Part shown: piece after piece, positions 8,225-16,694 of the stretch | Position numbering within the stretch: position 1 is the first letter of the stretch | Layout: each line of letters starts with the position of its first letter | Assembly: GCA_002683775.1 (NCBI GenBank) | Contig: NYTT01000001.1 | Location: 3,164 to 24,567 of the forward strand | Direction of reading: 5' to 3' | Source of the DNA: Flavobacteriales bacterium | GTDB taxonomy: Bacteria > Bacteroidota > Bacteroidia > Flavobacteriales > BACL11 | DNA length: 21,404 bases | Position numbers and translations under genes: made by a program | Notes under the pieces: generated by a model | What the model was told of the DNA's origin: nothing | Databases searched by the model: none | What the model saw: the letters and a program-made list of their open reading frames with translations, nothing else

Positions 8225-9468
8225 GTTGTAATTGATTTAGATTCTAAAATTCTATTGAATAAATGCGTAAAACCGGAAACAATAAATATAAAGAAAAAAG
8301 GCCGAAGTAGTAAAGGCTCAGACATTACAGAGATCAGAATAATAGACATCCACAGCAATCTATTTCTTCTAACAATTTGTTGTTTAATTAGCATATACAA
8401 AAATAAGATTGTGGTAGGAAAACCCATACCAGCCAACACATACATGATAGAATTTGTGCTTCCCTTTGAAGAAGTCTCTAAATTTTGTTGTAATCCATAA
8501 TCAAAAAGTGCATCGTTAAGATTTGAATTGATATAAAATTCTTCTCTTTCTTTCTGAAAGCTATCTAAATCTAAACCTATTCCAGTAAGTGGGTTTTCAA
8601 CAGCAATATAAAAAGGCTGAGTAAGATCTATTAGCCTCTTTTGAAATGATGATGATTTTTGTCCATATATCTTGTCAGATAAATTGAAATTAAAAAGAAA
8701 ATAAAGTGGCAAAGTAATCAATACTAATATCAACAATCTAGAAAATCTCTTATATTCTTTTTGAGAAAAATATACTATTTGTAACATTAGTAAAAACAAT
8801 CCAGTTGTAGAATAAGTTGAAACAATTGTAAGGATAATTAGTATAAGTAAGCTCTTATTTTTATTGAAGTAAGTTAACTCCAAAAAAAATAAAATATTTA
8901 AATAAATCTGTAAAATGCCCGGCTCCCAAAAAATGCCAGCATTTCTTTGCAGATCAATCCCAAATAAATTTAGTGCACTGGCTGATTTTGGAGAATAATA
9001 AAATAGATAGTTATATACTAAACTATCGTGATGTTGGGAGCTTATCAAGAACAAATCATCTGAAACAAAGAAATAAAATAAGAAGCTTAAAACAGAATGA
9101 TATAAGATAAGCTTTAAAACAAAATACAAACTATTAAGTAATGATTCTTTTTTTTGATTATTAAAATAAATGAATACAAAAAGAGTAGTTAATATTATAA
9201 TAATATTAAATGTATATTTAGTCAAAGACTGAAAATTAGTTGCAAAAAAATAATTACAAAAAAACAAGACAAATAGGGTTGTGAATGACAAGAGTGCAGA
9301 GTAATAATTAGATTTCTTTATACCCTTACCGACATAAAAAAATCCAACCAAAACAATAAAAAATAAAAAAAGATATGATACATTTCTATTAAAAACAAAA
9401 ATCAAACCACCTGTGCTTGAAATAAGCAAAAACATTATAAAATTATTTAAAAGTAATTTAACTGACAT
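8221..9468 (-). CDS. O-antigen polymerase/ligase-like membrane protein (Wzy/WaaL type)
   Basis: The product has about 415 residues, mostly hydrophobic, with some ten to twelve predicted transmembrane helices. A large hydrophilic loop carries NPLTGIGLDLDSF and an EPGILQ segment, a layout typical of the Wzy_C/O-antigen ligase family. Such proteins polymerise lipid-linked repeat units at the periplasmic face, or ligate the chain to lipid A core. The start is taken as ATG 9468 and not the TTG immediately upstream at 9471. Its stop overlaps the epimerase start as ATGA. It is the only gene in the chain preceded by a sizeable gap (77 bases). The flippase in the same operon supports a Wzy role, but ligase cannot be excluded because sequence in this family is poorly conserved. 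Confidence 0.82.
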   Translation of the reverse strand: MSVKLLLNNFIMFLLISSTGGLIFVFNRNVSYLFLFFIVLVGFFYVGKGIKKSNYYSALLSFTTLFVLFFCNYFFATNFQSLTKYTFNIIIILTTLFVFIYFNNQKKESLLNSLYFVLKLILYHSVLSFLFYFFVSDDLFLISSQHHDSLVYNYLFYYSPKSASALNLFGIDLQRNAGIFWEPGILQIYLNILFFLELTYFNKNKSLLILIILTIVSTYSTTGLFLLMLQIVYFSQKEYKRFSRLLILVLITLPLYFLFNFNLSDKIYGQKSSSFQKRLIDLTQPFYIAVENPLTGIGLDLDSFQKEREEFYINSNLNDALFDYGLQQNLETSSKGSTNSIMYVLAGMGFPTTILFLYMLIKQQIVRRNRLLWMSIILISVMSEPLLLRPFFFIFIVSGFTHLFNRILESKSITT

Positions 9469-9545
9469 CAATTTATAATAACTAGTTTTTAAATTTTTAA
9501 TGTAAAGAAACTAACCTAATTTATCGTAAAAATATGAATTTCAAT
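9469..9545. other. 77-base intergenic gap inside the sulfotransferase/glycan operon
   Basis: This is the only non-coding space above 30 bases in the minus-strand chain. It is almost pure A/T with an A/T-rich near-palindrome (around TTTTTAAATTTTTAA). I see no clear -7 box, stem-loop followed by T-run, or small ORF. It could hold an internal promoter or mark a junction between two blocks joined by recombination. Confidence 0.4.
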
Positions 9546-10430
9546 TCACCAGTTCATTCTTTTGTTTAATATTCTTTCTAGTTGCTTGATATCTTCTTTA
9601 AAATATTTAGTGTGTAACATCATTTTTATATTTACATCTAAAATTGGGGGTTGAAATGTAGTATTGTTTAGTCTTTGAATTTTATTTCTAATTATTTGTC
9701 TAATCTTAATAGAGGGAATTAAATTTTTCAAGACTTTTCTAAACCAGCTTTTACTCTTCATTATTTTTTTAAGTGTTTTTGATATTTCTTTACTTGAAGC
9801 ATTACTCTTAATATTTATATCTAATGCAACTGTATCATCAATATCCAAAAAATTTAAGATTTTTTTTATTGTTTCTTGTCTCTCAATAATAAATTCATTT
9901 TCAAAATGAATAAACAAAAAGTTATCTAAACAAAAATATTCCAAATATCTTTCGAGCATTTGAGAATAAAGACCTTGATTAAGATATGAATGTCTCAGGT
10001 AAGACAAATAGTCTGACTTTTTTTTATATTCATACAACCTTTGATCTTCTATTTCTAATGCTTCAAGAAATCTTAGATCTTCATGAATATCTCTTTTTGA
10101 ATGCCAATAATGAGAATATGCTCTGTCGACTGGATTTCTTAATAACACAACGAATTTCATACTGGGACCTAATGTCTCAAAAATTCTCTTTGGGGCATTA
10201 GAGTCAAAAAAATATGATGGCGTGAAATCTGCAATAATCTTTTGATTAGCTTTTTTAAAATAATTATCACTGTACCATTGTACACCATTTTTAAAATTTT
10301 CAGTAATATCAAAAAAATGTGGCTCTTTGAATTCTGGAATATAAATTTCGGGATGCTGAATTAAAATGTCATATAATGATGTTGTGCCACTTTTGGTAAC
10401 ACCTAGACACATGAAGTTTGGAACTCTCAT
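9546..10430 (-). CDS. PAPS-dependent carbohydrate sulfotransferase (third in map order)
   Basis: With the ATG at 10430 the protein has 294 residues. The 5'-phosphosulfate loop is GVTKSGTTS at 10-18, KEPHFF lies at 35-40, ADFTPSYFF starts at 67, and the 3'-phosphate site is LLRNPVDRAYSHY at 96-108. The C-terminal RMNW ending resembles the Trp-containing tails of its neighbours. A TTG nine bases upstream (10439) would give three more residues. I prefer ATG because it makes the ATGA stop-start overlap with the upstream sulfotransferase, which is the commonest junction in this operon. The ADFTPSYFF variant is closer to heparan/chondroitin-type sulfotransferases than the RGES form of the next two. 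Cytosolic; acceptor unknown. Confidence 0.9.
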   Translation of the reverse strand: MRVPNFMCLGVTKSGTTSLYDILIQHPEIYIPEFKEPHFFDITENFKNGVQWYSDNYFKKANQKIIADFTPSYFFDSNAPKRIFETLGPSMKFVVLLRNPVDRAYSHYWHSKRDIHEDLRFLEALEIEDQRLYEYKKKSDYLSYLRHSYLNQGLYSQMLERYLEYFCLDNFLFIHFENEFIIERQETIKKILNFLDIDDTVALDINIKSNASSKEISKTLKKIMKSKSWFRKVLKNLIPSIKIRQIIRNKIQRLNNTTFQPPILDVNIKMMLHTKYFKEDIKQLERILNKRMNW

Positions 10431-11329
10431 TCTATCCAAAATTTTAAATCTCTGCCTAAAAGCTTTGAGAGTTTTAACACATCCGATTTATAAAATAGTT
10501 TTAACATTTGATGATCATCAGATGAAATATCTGTTACTTTTTTCTTATTTAATTTAATAAAAAAACGAACTAAAAATTGTCTTACACTTTTGACAGGAAA
10601 TAAGTGTCTAATCATCCGTTTAAAACTATTTCTACCAAAAATATATCTTTTGATATATTGGTTTTTCCATTGCCAGCCTCCAACCATGTAGTTTCTATTT
10701 GTATCAACTTTGATGTGCTTTAATCCTAAAAAATCAATTACTTTCTCAATCTCTTTATTAATATTACTTAAATAATCATCATAAATAATAATATGGACAT
10801 TTTCTAATTTCTCTAAATATAACTTCACTTGTTTGTAGTACAATCCTAACTCCTGATATCTAGAAGCTGGAGTAATACTTTCATTAGAAAAATATCTTTG
10901 TTCTGATATATTCCATGCAGCTTTAAAATCTAATGTATTCTCATTCGAATTAAACCTCTTGACGTGTTGATATCCCGAATATGCTCTATCAATTGGATTT
11001 CTTAGCATAATAATTACCTTACTATCTTTTCCAAATCTATTATTTATTTTTGGAATGACTATTTCAGGATACATCAAATACATAACTGAAGATTCACCCC
11101 TATATTTTGATTTTTTACCATCTAAAAATAAATCGTAATAATCATTTTTGCAAGTAACGCCATTTAATATTCTAGACTGACCTATTTCATTATTAATTAA
11201 ATAATGTGGCTCTTTTGGAGTACACATAAAAATATCAGGATGTTGATTTAAATAATTATGTAATGATGTAGTACCACTTTTTGCAGCGCCTACGATAAAT
11301 AAATTTGGTTTCGTATTTATCTTGTCCAA
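10427..11329 (-). CDS. PAPS-dependent carbohydrate sulfotransferase (fourth), tandem paralogue of the fifth
   Basis: The 300-residue protein carries GAAKSGTTS at residues 14-22, KEPHY at 39-43, RGESSVMYL at 77-85, and LRNPIDRAYSGYQHV at 109-123. It resembles the adjacent upstream sulfotransferase along its whole length, including HNYLNQHPDIF, the SITPASRYQ/TITPMIMYK region, NVHIIIYDDY, and a GGWQWKN/GGRRWRN element. The pair therefore looks like a tandem duplication that has since diverged. The start must be TTG at 11329: a stop codon is five codons upstream with no ATG between, and the next Met lies beyond the PAPS loop. It begins 13 bases inside the end of the upstream gene, so translational coupling is likely. 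No membrane segment is seen; the substrate is unknown. Confidence 0.91.
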   Translation of the reverse strand: MDKINTKPNLFIVGAAKSGTTSLHNYLNQHPDIFMCTPKEPHYLINNEIGQSRILNGVTCKNDYYDLFLDGKKSKYRGESSVMYLMYPEIVIPKINNRFGKDSKVIIMLRNPIDRAYSGYQHVKRFNSNENTLDFKAAWNISEQRYFSNESITPASRYQELGLYYKQVKLYLEKLENVHIIIYDDYLSNINKEIEKVIDFLGLKHIKVDTNRNYMVGGWQWKNQYIKRYIFGRNSFKRMIRHLFPVKSVRQFLVRFFIKLNKKKVTDISSDDHQMLKLFYKSDVLKLSKLLGRDLKFWIE

Positions 11330-12225
11330 TGCTCTAAATCTTTATTTATTAACTTACTAAGTTCAAATATATCATCTTTAAAATAGTTATTCAAATACAT
11401 CTGCGTTTCTTTATTAATCTTTTTAGTATTATTTTTTGAAAAATTAGAGAGTATCTTATATATGTGTCTCCTAATTTTTTTTGGCAGAATAGATTTAAAA
11501 AATATCTTCACAAAGTTATCTTCAATAAAAAGATGCTTGAGAAATGAATTTCTCCATCTTCTACCTCCTTTATTATGTTTTACATTTAAATTAACATTAA
11601 CATCATTTTCTACACCAAGAAATTTATATACTTTCATCATCTCTATTTTAGTATTGTCTCTAAAATCGTCATATAAAATAATATGAACATTCTTAAATGT
11701 ATCTAAATATGCTTTAACCATTTTATAATACATTCCCATGCCCTTGTACATTATCATGGGCGTAATAGTTTTGTCGTCTTGCATTCTATTTTCTTCAATA
11801 GATAACGCCTCTTCGAAAGATTTCTGCTCTCTAACTCCTTTTGAAACGTGTTGATAAGCAGAATATGCACGCTCAGTAGGATTTCTTAACATTATAATAA
11901 TTTTAACATCCTTATTTAAATAATGAATAATATTTTTAATAGCATGATTATAATAATATAAATATAAAACAGTCGCTTCACCAATTGCTATTTCATTATC
12001 AACTGCACTATACAAAGATATATACTCCTCATAATCCCATACGCCATTATGAATTCTTTGTTCAACAATTTGTTTTATTAAGAATCGAGGCTCCTTTACT
12101 TTCTTTCCTTTAAAATCAAAAGAAGGTAAAAAAATATCAGGGTGCTGGTTTAAATAATTATGTAATGATGATGTTCCGCTTTTAGCAGCACCAACAATTA
12201 AAAAATTAGGTAGTTTTGTACTCAT
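11317..12225 (-). CDS. PAPS-dependent carbohydrate sulfotransferase (fifth), tandem paralogue of the fourth
   Basis: The 302-residue protein has the PAPS loop GAAKSGTSS at 12-20, KEPRF at 44-48, IGEATVLYLY from 81, and a 3'-phosphate site LRNPTERAYSAYQHV at 113-127. Here Ile-Asp of the neighbours is replaced by Thr-Glu. It is the first sulfotransferase to be translated in the operon and overlaps the flippase stop as ATGA. Similarity to the next gene along the full length points to duplication. Differences in the acceptor-side segments suggest the copies modify different positions or sugars, which is inference. No signal peptide is present, so sulfation would take place in the cytoplasm before Wzx export. 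Confidence 0.91.
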   Translation of the reverse strand: MSTKLPNFLIVGAAKSGTSSLHNYLNQHPDIFLPSFDFKGKKVKEPRFLIKQIVEQRIHNGVWDYEEYISLYSAVDNEIAIGEATVLYLYYYNHAIKNIIHYLNKDVKIIIMLRNPTERAYSAYQHVSKGVREQKSFEEALSIEENRMQDDKTITPMIMYKGMGMYYKMVKAYLDTFKNVHIILYDDFRDNTKIEMMKVYKFLGVENDVNVNLNVKHNKGGRRWRNSFLKHLFIEDNFVKIFFKSILPKKIRRHIYKILSNFSKNNTKKINKETQMYLNNYFKDDIFELSKLINKDLEHWTR

Positions 12226-13577
12226 TTTTTAAAAAATGGTAAGTAAAATGTAAAAAAGCCAAATTTTCTTTTAACTATTAAAACCATAGCTAAATTCCAA
12301 AAAGACAAACTGCACATTGAAGCAAAAGCAGCCCCATTAATCCCACTTATCCCGTAACTAGATAAGAGATTACTTTCAGGAATTAAAACAAGATTTAATA
12401 CAACATTTATTACAGCTCCACAAAACAATAGAAGACCAAAAATATTCTGATTATTAGTCATTTTTAAAATATTACCTACAGATCCACAGAAAGAGCTAAC
12501 TAACCTTCCACATGAAAGAAAAATAAAAGCAGTTACACCTATTTTAAACTCCTCACCAAATAATGATAATAGATACTCAGGTATAATAAAGAAACCTGCA
12601 ACAAGAGGAAATGATGTCCAAAATATCATTTTAGTTGACTGCTGAACAACTTTTCTTAATCCATTTATATCGTTTTTACCAAATTTTTCAGCAAATTTTG
12701 GAGAAGCTATACTATTGATAGACATTAAAGAAATTGATGCAATCATAGATAATTTAAAAGCAGTAAAATATATACCGACATCTTCTACATTTGTCATATT
12801 ACCTAGCATTAATTTATCAATCCACACCATTATAAATTGTACAGACTCTGCAAACATTAATGGAACTGATATACTTAATAATTTAGAATAACTCATGAAA
12901 TCTTCATTTACACTATCCTTTGAATTTGCATGTTTTATAAGATGATATCTAAACGAAAGGTAGGCTAAAAAGGATACTACCAAAACGCTTGTTAGATATG
13001 CATATATTGGAACTTCTGAATCATTAGTAAATTGATAGATTATTACAATTGCAATTATTGAAATAAGTGCTTGTGACATCCTGTAAAAAAATGAAAATTC
13101 CGCTATTTTCTTCAAACCTCTTAAGCTCTGATAATGTAGCATAAAGAAAACCATTGGAATAACAAAAAAAGCATTTAATCTAATATATTTGACATCAATA
13201 TTAATTAAATCAGCAATTGAATCAGCAAGAAAATACATTAGTAAAGATGATAACACTGTTGTTACTGACAATATATTTACAACTTTCTTTCTGAGATTTA
13301 AAACCCCTTGCCATTTTTCTTTGGATGCGTAAGATGCAATAAATCTAATAGAAGCCGTATCAAGACCGAATTTTGCTAAAACACTAAACAGTTTTAATAT
13401 GGTGATAGCTAAAACATAATCACCTAAACCTTTTGCTCCAAATAAATTTGCAATTATTAGAGTTAAAAGGTAGCCAAAAGCTTGACCTCCTAATCGAAAA
13501 AAAAAAGAAATTCCACCGCCCTTAATTAGTTCATTAAAGTCTTTATCCCCAAGAAGTTTTTGAAAACTTTTTTTCAT
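12222..13577 (-). CDS. wzx: Wzx-type polysaccharide flippase (MATE/MOP superfamily)
   Basis: The 451-residue polytopic membrane protein has about 12 to 14 hydrophobic helices and an N-terminal signature typical of lipid-linked oligosaccharide flippases (RLGGQAFGYLLTLIIANLFG region, then GLGDYVLA). It would carry the undecaprenyl-linked repeat unit across the inner membrane. The start is ATG at 13577, three bases after the cysQ stop, and its own stop overlaps the first sulfotransferase start as ATGA. Close to the start, codons for F25-F27 are part of a ten-base T run on the coding strand that could slip. With a Wzy-like protein downstream it indicates a Wzx/Wzy-dependent pathway rather than an ABC-transporter pathway. 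Symbol is by family role. Confidence 0.9.
   Translation of the reverse strand: MKKSFQKLLGDKDFNELIKGGGISFFFRLGGQAFGYLLTLIIANLFGAKGLGDYVLAITILKLFSVLAKFGLDTASIRFIASYASKEKWQGVLNLRKKVVNILSVTTVLSSLLMYFLADSIADLINIDVKYIRLNAFFVIPMVFFMLHYQSLRGLKKIAEFSFFYRMSQALISIIAIVIIYQFTNDSEVPIYAYLTSVLVVSFLAYLSFRYHLIKHANSKDSVNEDFMSYSKLLSISVPLMFAESVQFIMVWIDKLMLGNMTNVEDVGIYFTAFKLSMIASISLMSINSIASPKFAEKFGKNDINGLRKVVQQSTKMIFWTSFPLVAGFFIIPEYLLSLFGEEFKIGVTAFIFLSCGRLVSSFCGSVGNILKMTNNQNIFGLLLFCGAVINVVLNLVLIPESNLLSSYGISGINGAAFASMCSLSFWNLAMVLIVKRKFGFFTFYLPFFKK
13497..13506. repeat. A10/T10 homopolymer in the wzx start region
   Basis: Ten consecutive A on the plus strand (T on the coding strand) lie within codons 24-27 of the flippase gene. 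Such runs arise by chance more often in A+T-rich DNA, so the run alone is weak evidence of a slippage switch. Confidence 0.95.
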
Positions 13578-13580
13578 AAT

Positions 13581-14372
13581 TTAAGCCACTAAAAACCAAG
13601 GGTTTAATAAATTTTTTTTATTGTATACAAGTTCCTTATTAGTTTTATACTCTAATACTGAAAAGCCAGCCATTTTTGCAATAGCATGTCCAGCTGCAGT
13701 ATCCCATTCCATTGTTGGTGCACATCTAGGGTACGCATCAGCTCTTCCTTCAGCAACCATACATAATTTTAAGGAAGATCCTACTGTTATAATATCAACA
13801 TTAGCATGTATATCTTTTTTTTCTTTAAAAAAGGTTTCTGTTTCTTTTGACATATGAGACCTTGAACCAACAATTACATAATGGTCTCTATTATTTTGAA
13901 AAGGTAATTTGTTTGAATCTAAAATCAAATCTTCTAGATTGTTAACAATGGAACTATGATTTATTTTATAGGAGCCTAACCCATCTAACGCAAAATATAA
14001 TTCTTCTTTTACAGGAACATATATTACTCCTAGAATAGGGATTCCATGACGAATAAGAGCAATATTCACTGTAAACTCACCATTTCTTTTGACAAACTCT
14101 TTAGTGCCATCCAAAGGGTCAACTATCCATGAATATTCCCAATTTTTTCTTTCTTCAAAAGAAATCTTAGCACCTTCTTCACTCAAAAAAGGGATACCTG
14201 TTCTAATCAAATGATTTTCAATGACTGCGTTGCATTTTTTATCTGCTAATGTCAAAGGAGATTTATCATCTTTATGTTCGACTTCAAAATCAAATGCATA
14301 AACATCCATGATTGCACCCCCCCCCTCTATAGATGCATTGATTGCCTTCACTAACAATTCTTTTAGATCCAT
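13581..14372 (-). CDS. cysQ: 3'(2'),5'-bisphosphate nucleotidase CysQ (PAP phosphatase)
   Basis: The 263-residue enzyme belongs to the inositol-monophosphatase fold. It has the metal ligands E65/E66 in SEEGAKI, DPLDGT at 85-90, and WDTAAG at 213-218. It hydrolyses 3'-phosphoadenosine 5'-phosphate (PAP), the by-product that inhibits sulfotransferases, to AMP. Its N-terminal AGxAIMxVY-like element is written here as EGGGAIMDVY, where E16-G19 are encoded by a nine-base G run. The position between the ALDH pair (4-base gap) and the flippase (3-base gap), in one operon with five sulfotransferases, suggests a dedicated role in removing PAP from glycan sulfation. The start is ATG at 14372. Inositol phosphatase activity is an alternative, but the setting strongly favours PAP. 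Confidence 0.93.
   Translation of the reverse strand: MDLKELLVKAINASIEGGGAIMDVYAFDFEVEHKDDKSPLTLADKKCNAVIENHLIRTGIPFLSEEGAKISFEERKNWEYSWIVDPLDGTKEFVKRNGEFTVNIALIRHGIPILGVIYVPVKEELYFALDGLGSYKINHSSIVNNLEDLILDSNKLPFQNNRDHYVIVGSRSHMSKETETFFKEKKDIHANVDIITVGSSLKLCMVAEGRADAYPRCAPTMEWDTAAGHAIAKMAGFSVLEYKTNKELVYNKKNLLNPWFLVA
14317..14325. repeat. C9/G9 homopolymer near the 5' end of cysQ
   Basis: Nine consecutive C on the plus strand (G on the coding strand) cover codons 16-19 of cysQ. No comparable G/C run is seen elsewhere in this A+T-rich window. Gain or loss of one base would shift the frame near residue 17. As written, the reading frame is intact. Confidence 0.95.
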
Positions 14373-14376
14373 ACTA

Positions 14377-15237
14377 CTATACTTTATTTGGATGCCATAT
14401 AGTTTTTAATTCCTGACATGTTTCTATGAAAAAAGGAGACTGACTACTGTTATGATCCCAGTTTTTATGTTTATAAATTTTTACTCTTTTTAAATTCTCA
14501 GAAGATAAATGCTCAATTTCTTTAATCTCCTGATTATTGTCGCCACAATAAATAATTGCATTTACGTCCTTATGAGATGCAAAATGACTGAGTAATTCTT
14601 TTCTTTTTCCAGTTAAAATATTTACAACTCCAGAAGGGACATCAGAAGTATTTAGCACCTCAGCAAAAGAAATACTTGCCATAGGGTTTTTTTCAGAAGA
14701 TAAGATTACGCAAGTATTTCCTCCAACGATAATTGGTGCAATCACTGAAATCATTCCTAATAACGAATAATCATTGGGAGAAATTACCGAAACAACTCCC
14801 ACTGATTGTAGAAGTGAAAAATTAAAATGATTTGATGCAACAGGATTAACTGAGCTAAAAACCTGCTGGAACTTATCACTCCATCCAGCATAATATATTA
14901 ATCTATCTATACTTAACTCTACCTCGTTCTTTGCATGTGATTTTGACAAGCCTGTCATCATTAACTCTTCAATAAATTGAGATTTTCTGCTCTCTAACAT
15001 TTCTGCAACTCTATAAAGAACCTGACCTCTATTTAGTGCTGTTGCATTTTGCCAAGATTTCTGAACTTTTCTAGCAACAACAACCGCGTTTCTAAAATCT
15101 TTTCTTGATGAAAGACACATATTTGCTAATAATTCTTCATTACCATTTTTTATTTGAAAATATCTTCCTGATTCTGTTCTTGGAAACTTTCCACCAATGA
15201 AGTTTTTATATGTCTTTAAAACATTTATTCTTGCCAT
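14377..15237 (-). CDS. Short aldehyde-dehydrogenase-family protein lacking catalytic residues
   Basis: The 286 residues align with the N-terminal cofactor-binding part of the full ALDH encoded just upstream, sharing FIGGKF, YYAGWSDK and SGVVNILTGK. Key residues are changed or absent. The oxyanion-hole segment PWNFPLL reads PNDYSLL, the VVLKPAE lysine region reads VILSSEK, and no LELGGK glutamate or catalytic cysteine segment exists, because the protein stops after roughly 55% of the family length. It should not oxidise aldehydes alone and may be a structural or regulatory partner of the full ALDH. The ATG at 15237 shares one base with the preceding stop (TAATG), so the two are coupled. The orderly frame and overlaps argue against recent decay, but a degraded gene cannot be ruled out. 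Confidence 0.8.
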   Translation of the reverse strand: MARINVLKTYKNFIGGKFPRTESGRYFQIKNGNEELLANMCLSSRKDFRNAVVVARKVQKSWQNATALNRGQVLYRVAEMLESRKSQFIEELMMTGLSKSHAKNEVELSIDRLIYYAGWSDKFQQVFSSVNPVASNHFNFSLLQSVGVVSVISPNDYSLLGMISVIAPIIVGGNTCVILSSEKNPMASISFAEVLNTSDVPSGVVNILTGKRKELLSHFASHKDVNAIIYCGDNNQEIKEIEHLSSENLKRVKIYKHKNWDHNSSQSPFFIETCQELKTIWHPNKV

Positions 15238-16691
15238 TATTTAAATTTTAAATAAGCTTTTAGTCCATGCAAACCACCTTCTCTTCCAATTCCACTTTCT
15301 TTTACTCCTCCAAATGGAGAAGTTGGATCGAATTTATTATATGTATTTGCCCAAACTACTCCAGCATTTAACTCCTTTGTAAGTTTAAAAATCTTCGATC
15401 CTTTTTCTGTCCAAACACCTGCAGACAAACCGTAAGGTGTATTGTTAGCTTTTTCTATAACCTCATCAATTGTACGGAAAGTCTGAATAGCCAAAACTGG
15501 ACCAAAAATTTCTTCTTGAACAATTGTATGTGATTGTGAAACATTTAAGAATAATGTTGGAGGAAACCAATTTCCTTTTTCAGAAATACTACATTTTTTC
15601 TGATATATTTCACCTCCTTCTTCCAGCCCTATATTTATATACTTTTTTATTGTAGCTAATTGTTCTTTAGAGTTTATTGCTCCAATGTCAGTATTTTTAT
15701 CAAGAGGATCACCAATAATTAATGAAGACATTCTGTCTTTCAATTTTTCAACAACAATTTCAAAAATACTTTCTTGTACGAAAAGTCGTGAACCAGCACA
15801 ACATACATGACCTTGATTAAAAAATATTGCATTAATAATTCCCTCAACTGCTTGATCAATTGCTGCATCTTCAAAAATAATATTTGCCCCTTTACCACCA
15901 AGTTCTAAAGTTAATTTCTTATGTGTACCAGCAATACTTCTCTTAATCAACTTCCCTACTTTTGTAGAACCAGTAAATGCAATTTTATCAATATTAGGAT
16001 GATTTACAATCTCAGAACCTGTTTTTCCACCACCAGTAACAATATTTACAACTCCTTTTGGAAGACCACTTTCTTCAATGATTTCTGCAAGTTTAAGAGC
16101 TGTTAAAGAAGTTGTCTCAGCAGGCTTTAAAACGACTGTATTACCACATGCAATAGCAGGAGCTATTTTCCAAGCAGCCATTAATAAAGGAAAATTCCAA
16201 GGAATAATTTGTCCAGCTACACCTATAGGCTCATGACTTGTATTCGGAAAAGCATACTCTAACTTATCTGCCCAACCTGCATAATAGAAAAAATGATTTG
16301 CTGCCAAAGGAATATCTATATCTCTTGACTCTCTTATTGGCTTGCCTCCATCCATACTTTCAATAACAGCAAATTCCTTTGCTCTTTCCTGTATCATTCT
16401 TGCAATTCTAAAAATATATTTCGCTCTTTCTTTTGCCTTTAGTTTAGACCAGCTCTTGAATGCAGTGTTAGCAGCTTTAACTGCAAAATTAATATCTTCT
16501 TTATTTGCTTCAGAAATCTTTGCGATGATTTCATCAGTAGCAGGATTTACAGAATTAAAATACTTTCTAGATTTTGATTTTACAAATTTTCCATTAATAA
16601 ACAAATCATATTTTTCTTTTAATAAAATATGATCTTTACTTTCTTTAGCAGTAGTATAATTCCAAATTTTGTTTAAATCTATATTGCTCAT
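15237..16691 (-). CDS. NAD(P)-dependent aldehyde dehydrogenase
   Basis: The 484-residue enzyme is full length and complete. It shows PWNFPL at about 164-169 (oxyanion-hole Asn), VVLKPAE near 187-193, FTGSTKVG from 229, the general-base E253 in LELGGK, and the catalytic cysteine C287 (with C288) in GHVCCAGSR. It oxidises an aldehyde to the acid, with NAD(P)+, in the cytosol. Lying three bases after deoC, it most simply would oxidise acetaldehyde released by the aldolase to acetate, but the substrate is not readable from sequence. The start is ATG at 16691. The adjacent short ALDH is its likely paralogue and possible partner. Confidence 0.93.
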   Translation of the reverse strand: MSNIDLNKIWNYTTAKESKDHILLKEKYDLFINGKFVKSKSRKYFNSVNPATDEIIAKISEANKEDINFAVKAANTAFKSWSKLKAKERAKYIFRIARMIQERAKEFAVIESMDGGKPIRESRDIDIPLAANHFFYYAGWADKLEYAFPNTSHEPIGVAGQIIPWNFPLLMAAWKIAPAIACGNTVVLKPAETTSLTALKLAEIIEESGLPKGVVNIVTGGGKTGSEIVNHPNIDKIAFTGSTKVGKLIKRSIAGTHKKLTLELGGKGANIIFEDAAIDQAVEGIINAIFFNQGHVCCAGSRLFVQESIFEIVVEKLKDRMSSLIIGDPLDKNTDIGAINSKEQLATIKKYINIGLEEGGEIYQKKCSISEKGNWFPPTLFLNVSQSHTIVQEEIFGPVLAIQTFRTIDEVIEKANNTPYGLSAGVWTEKGSKIFKLTKELNAGVVWANTYNKFDPTSPFGGVKESGIGREGGLHGLKAYLKFK

Positions 16692-16694
16692 ATA

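Noticed and set aside
9469..9471. TTG immediately before the ATG of the polymerase-like gene as start
   Set aside because: It adds one residue only; the adjacent ATG is the more likely start.
10431..10439. TTG start at 10439 for the third sulfotransferase
   Set aside because: ATG at 10430 gives the usual ATGA overlap with the previous gene and keeps the whole PAPS loop.
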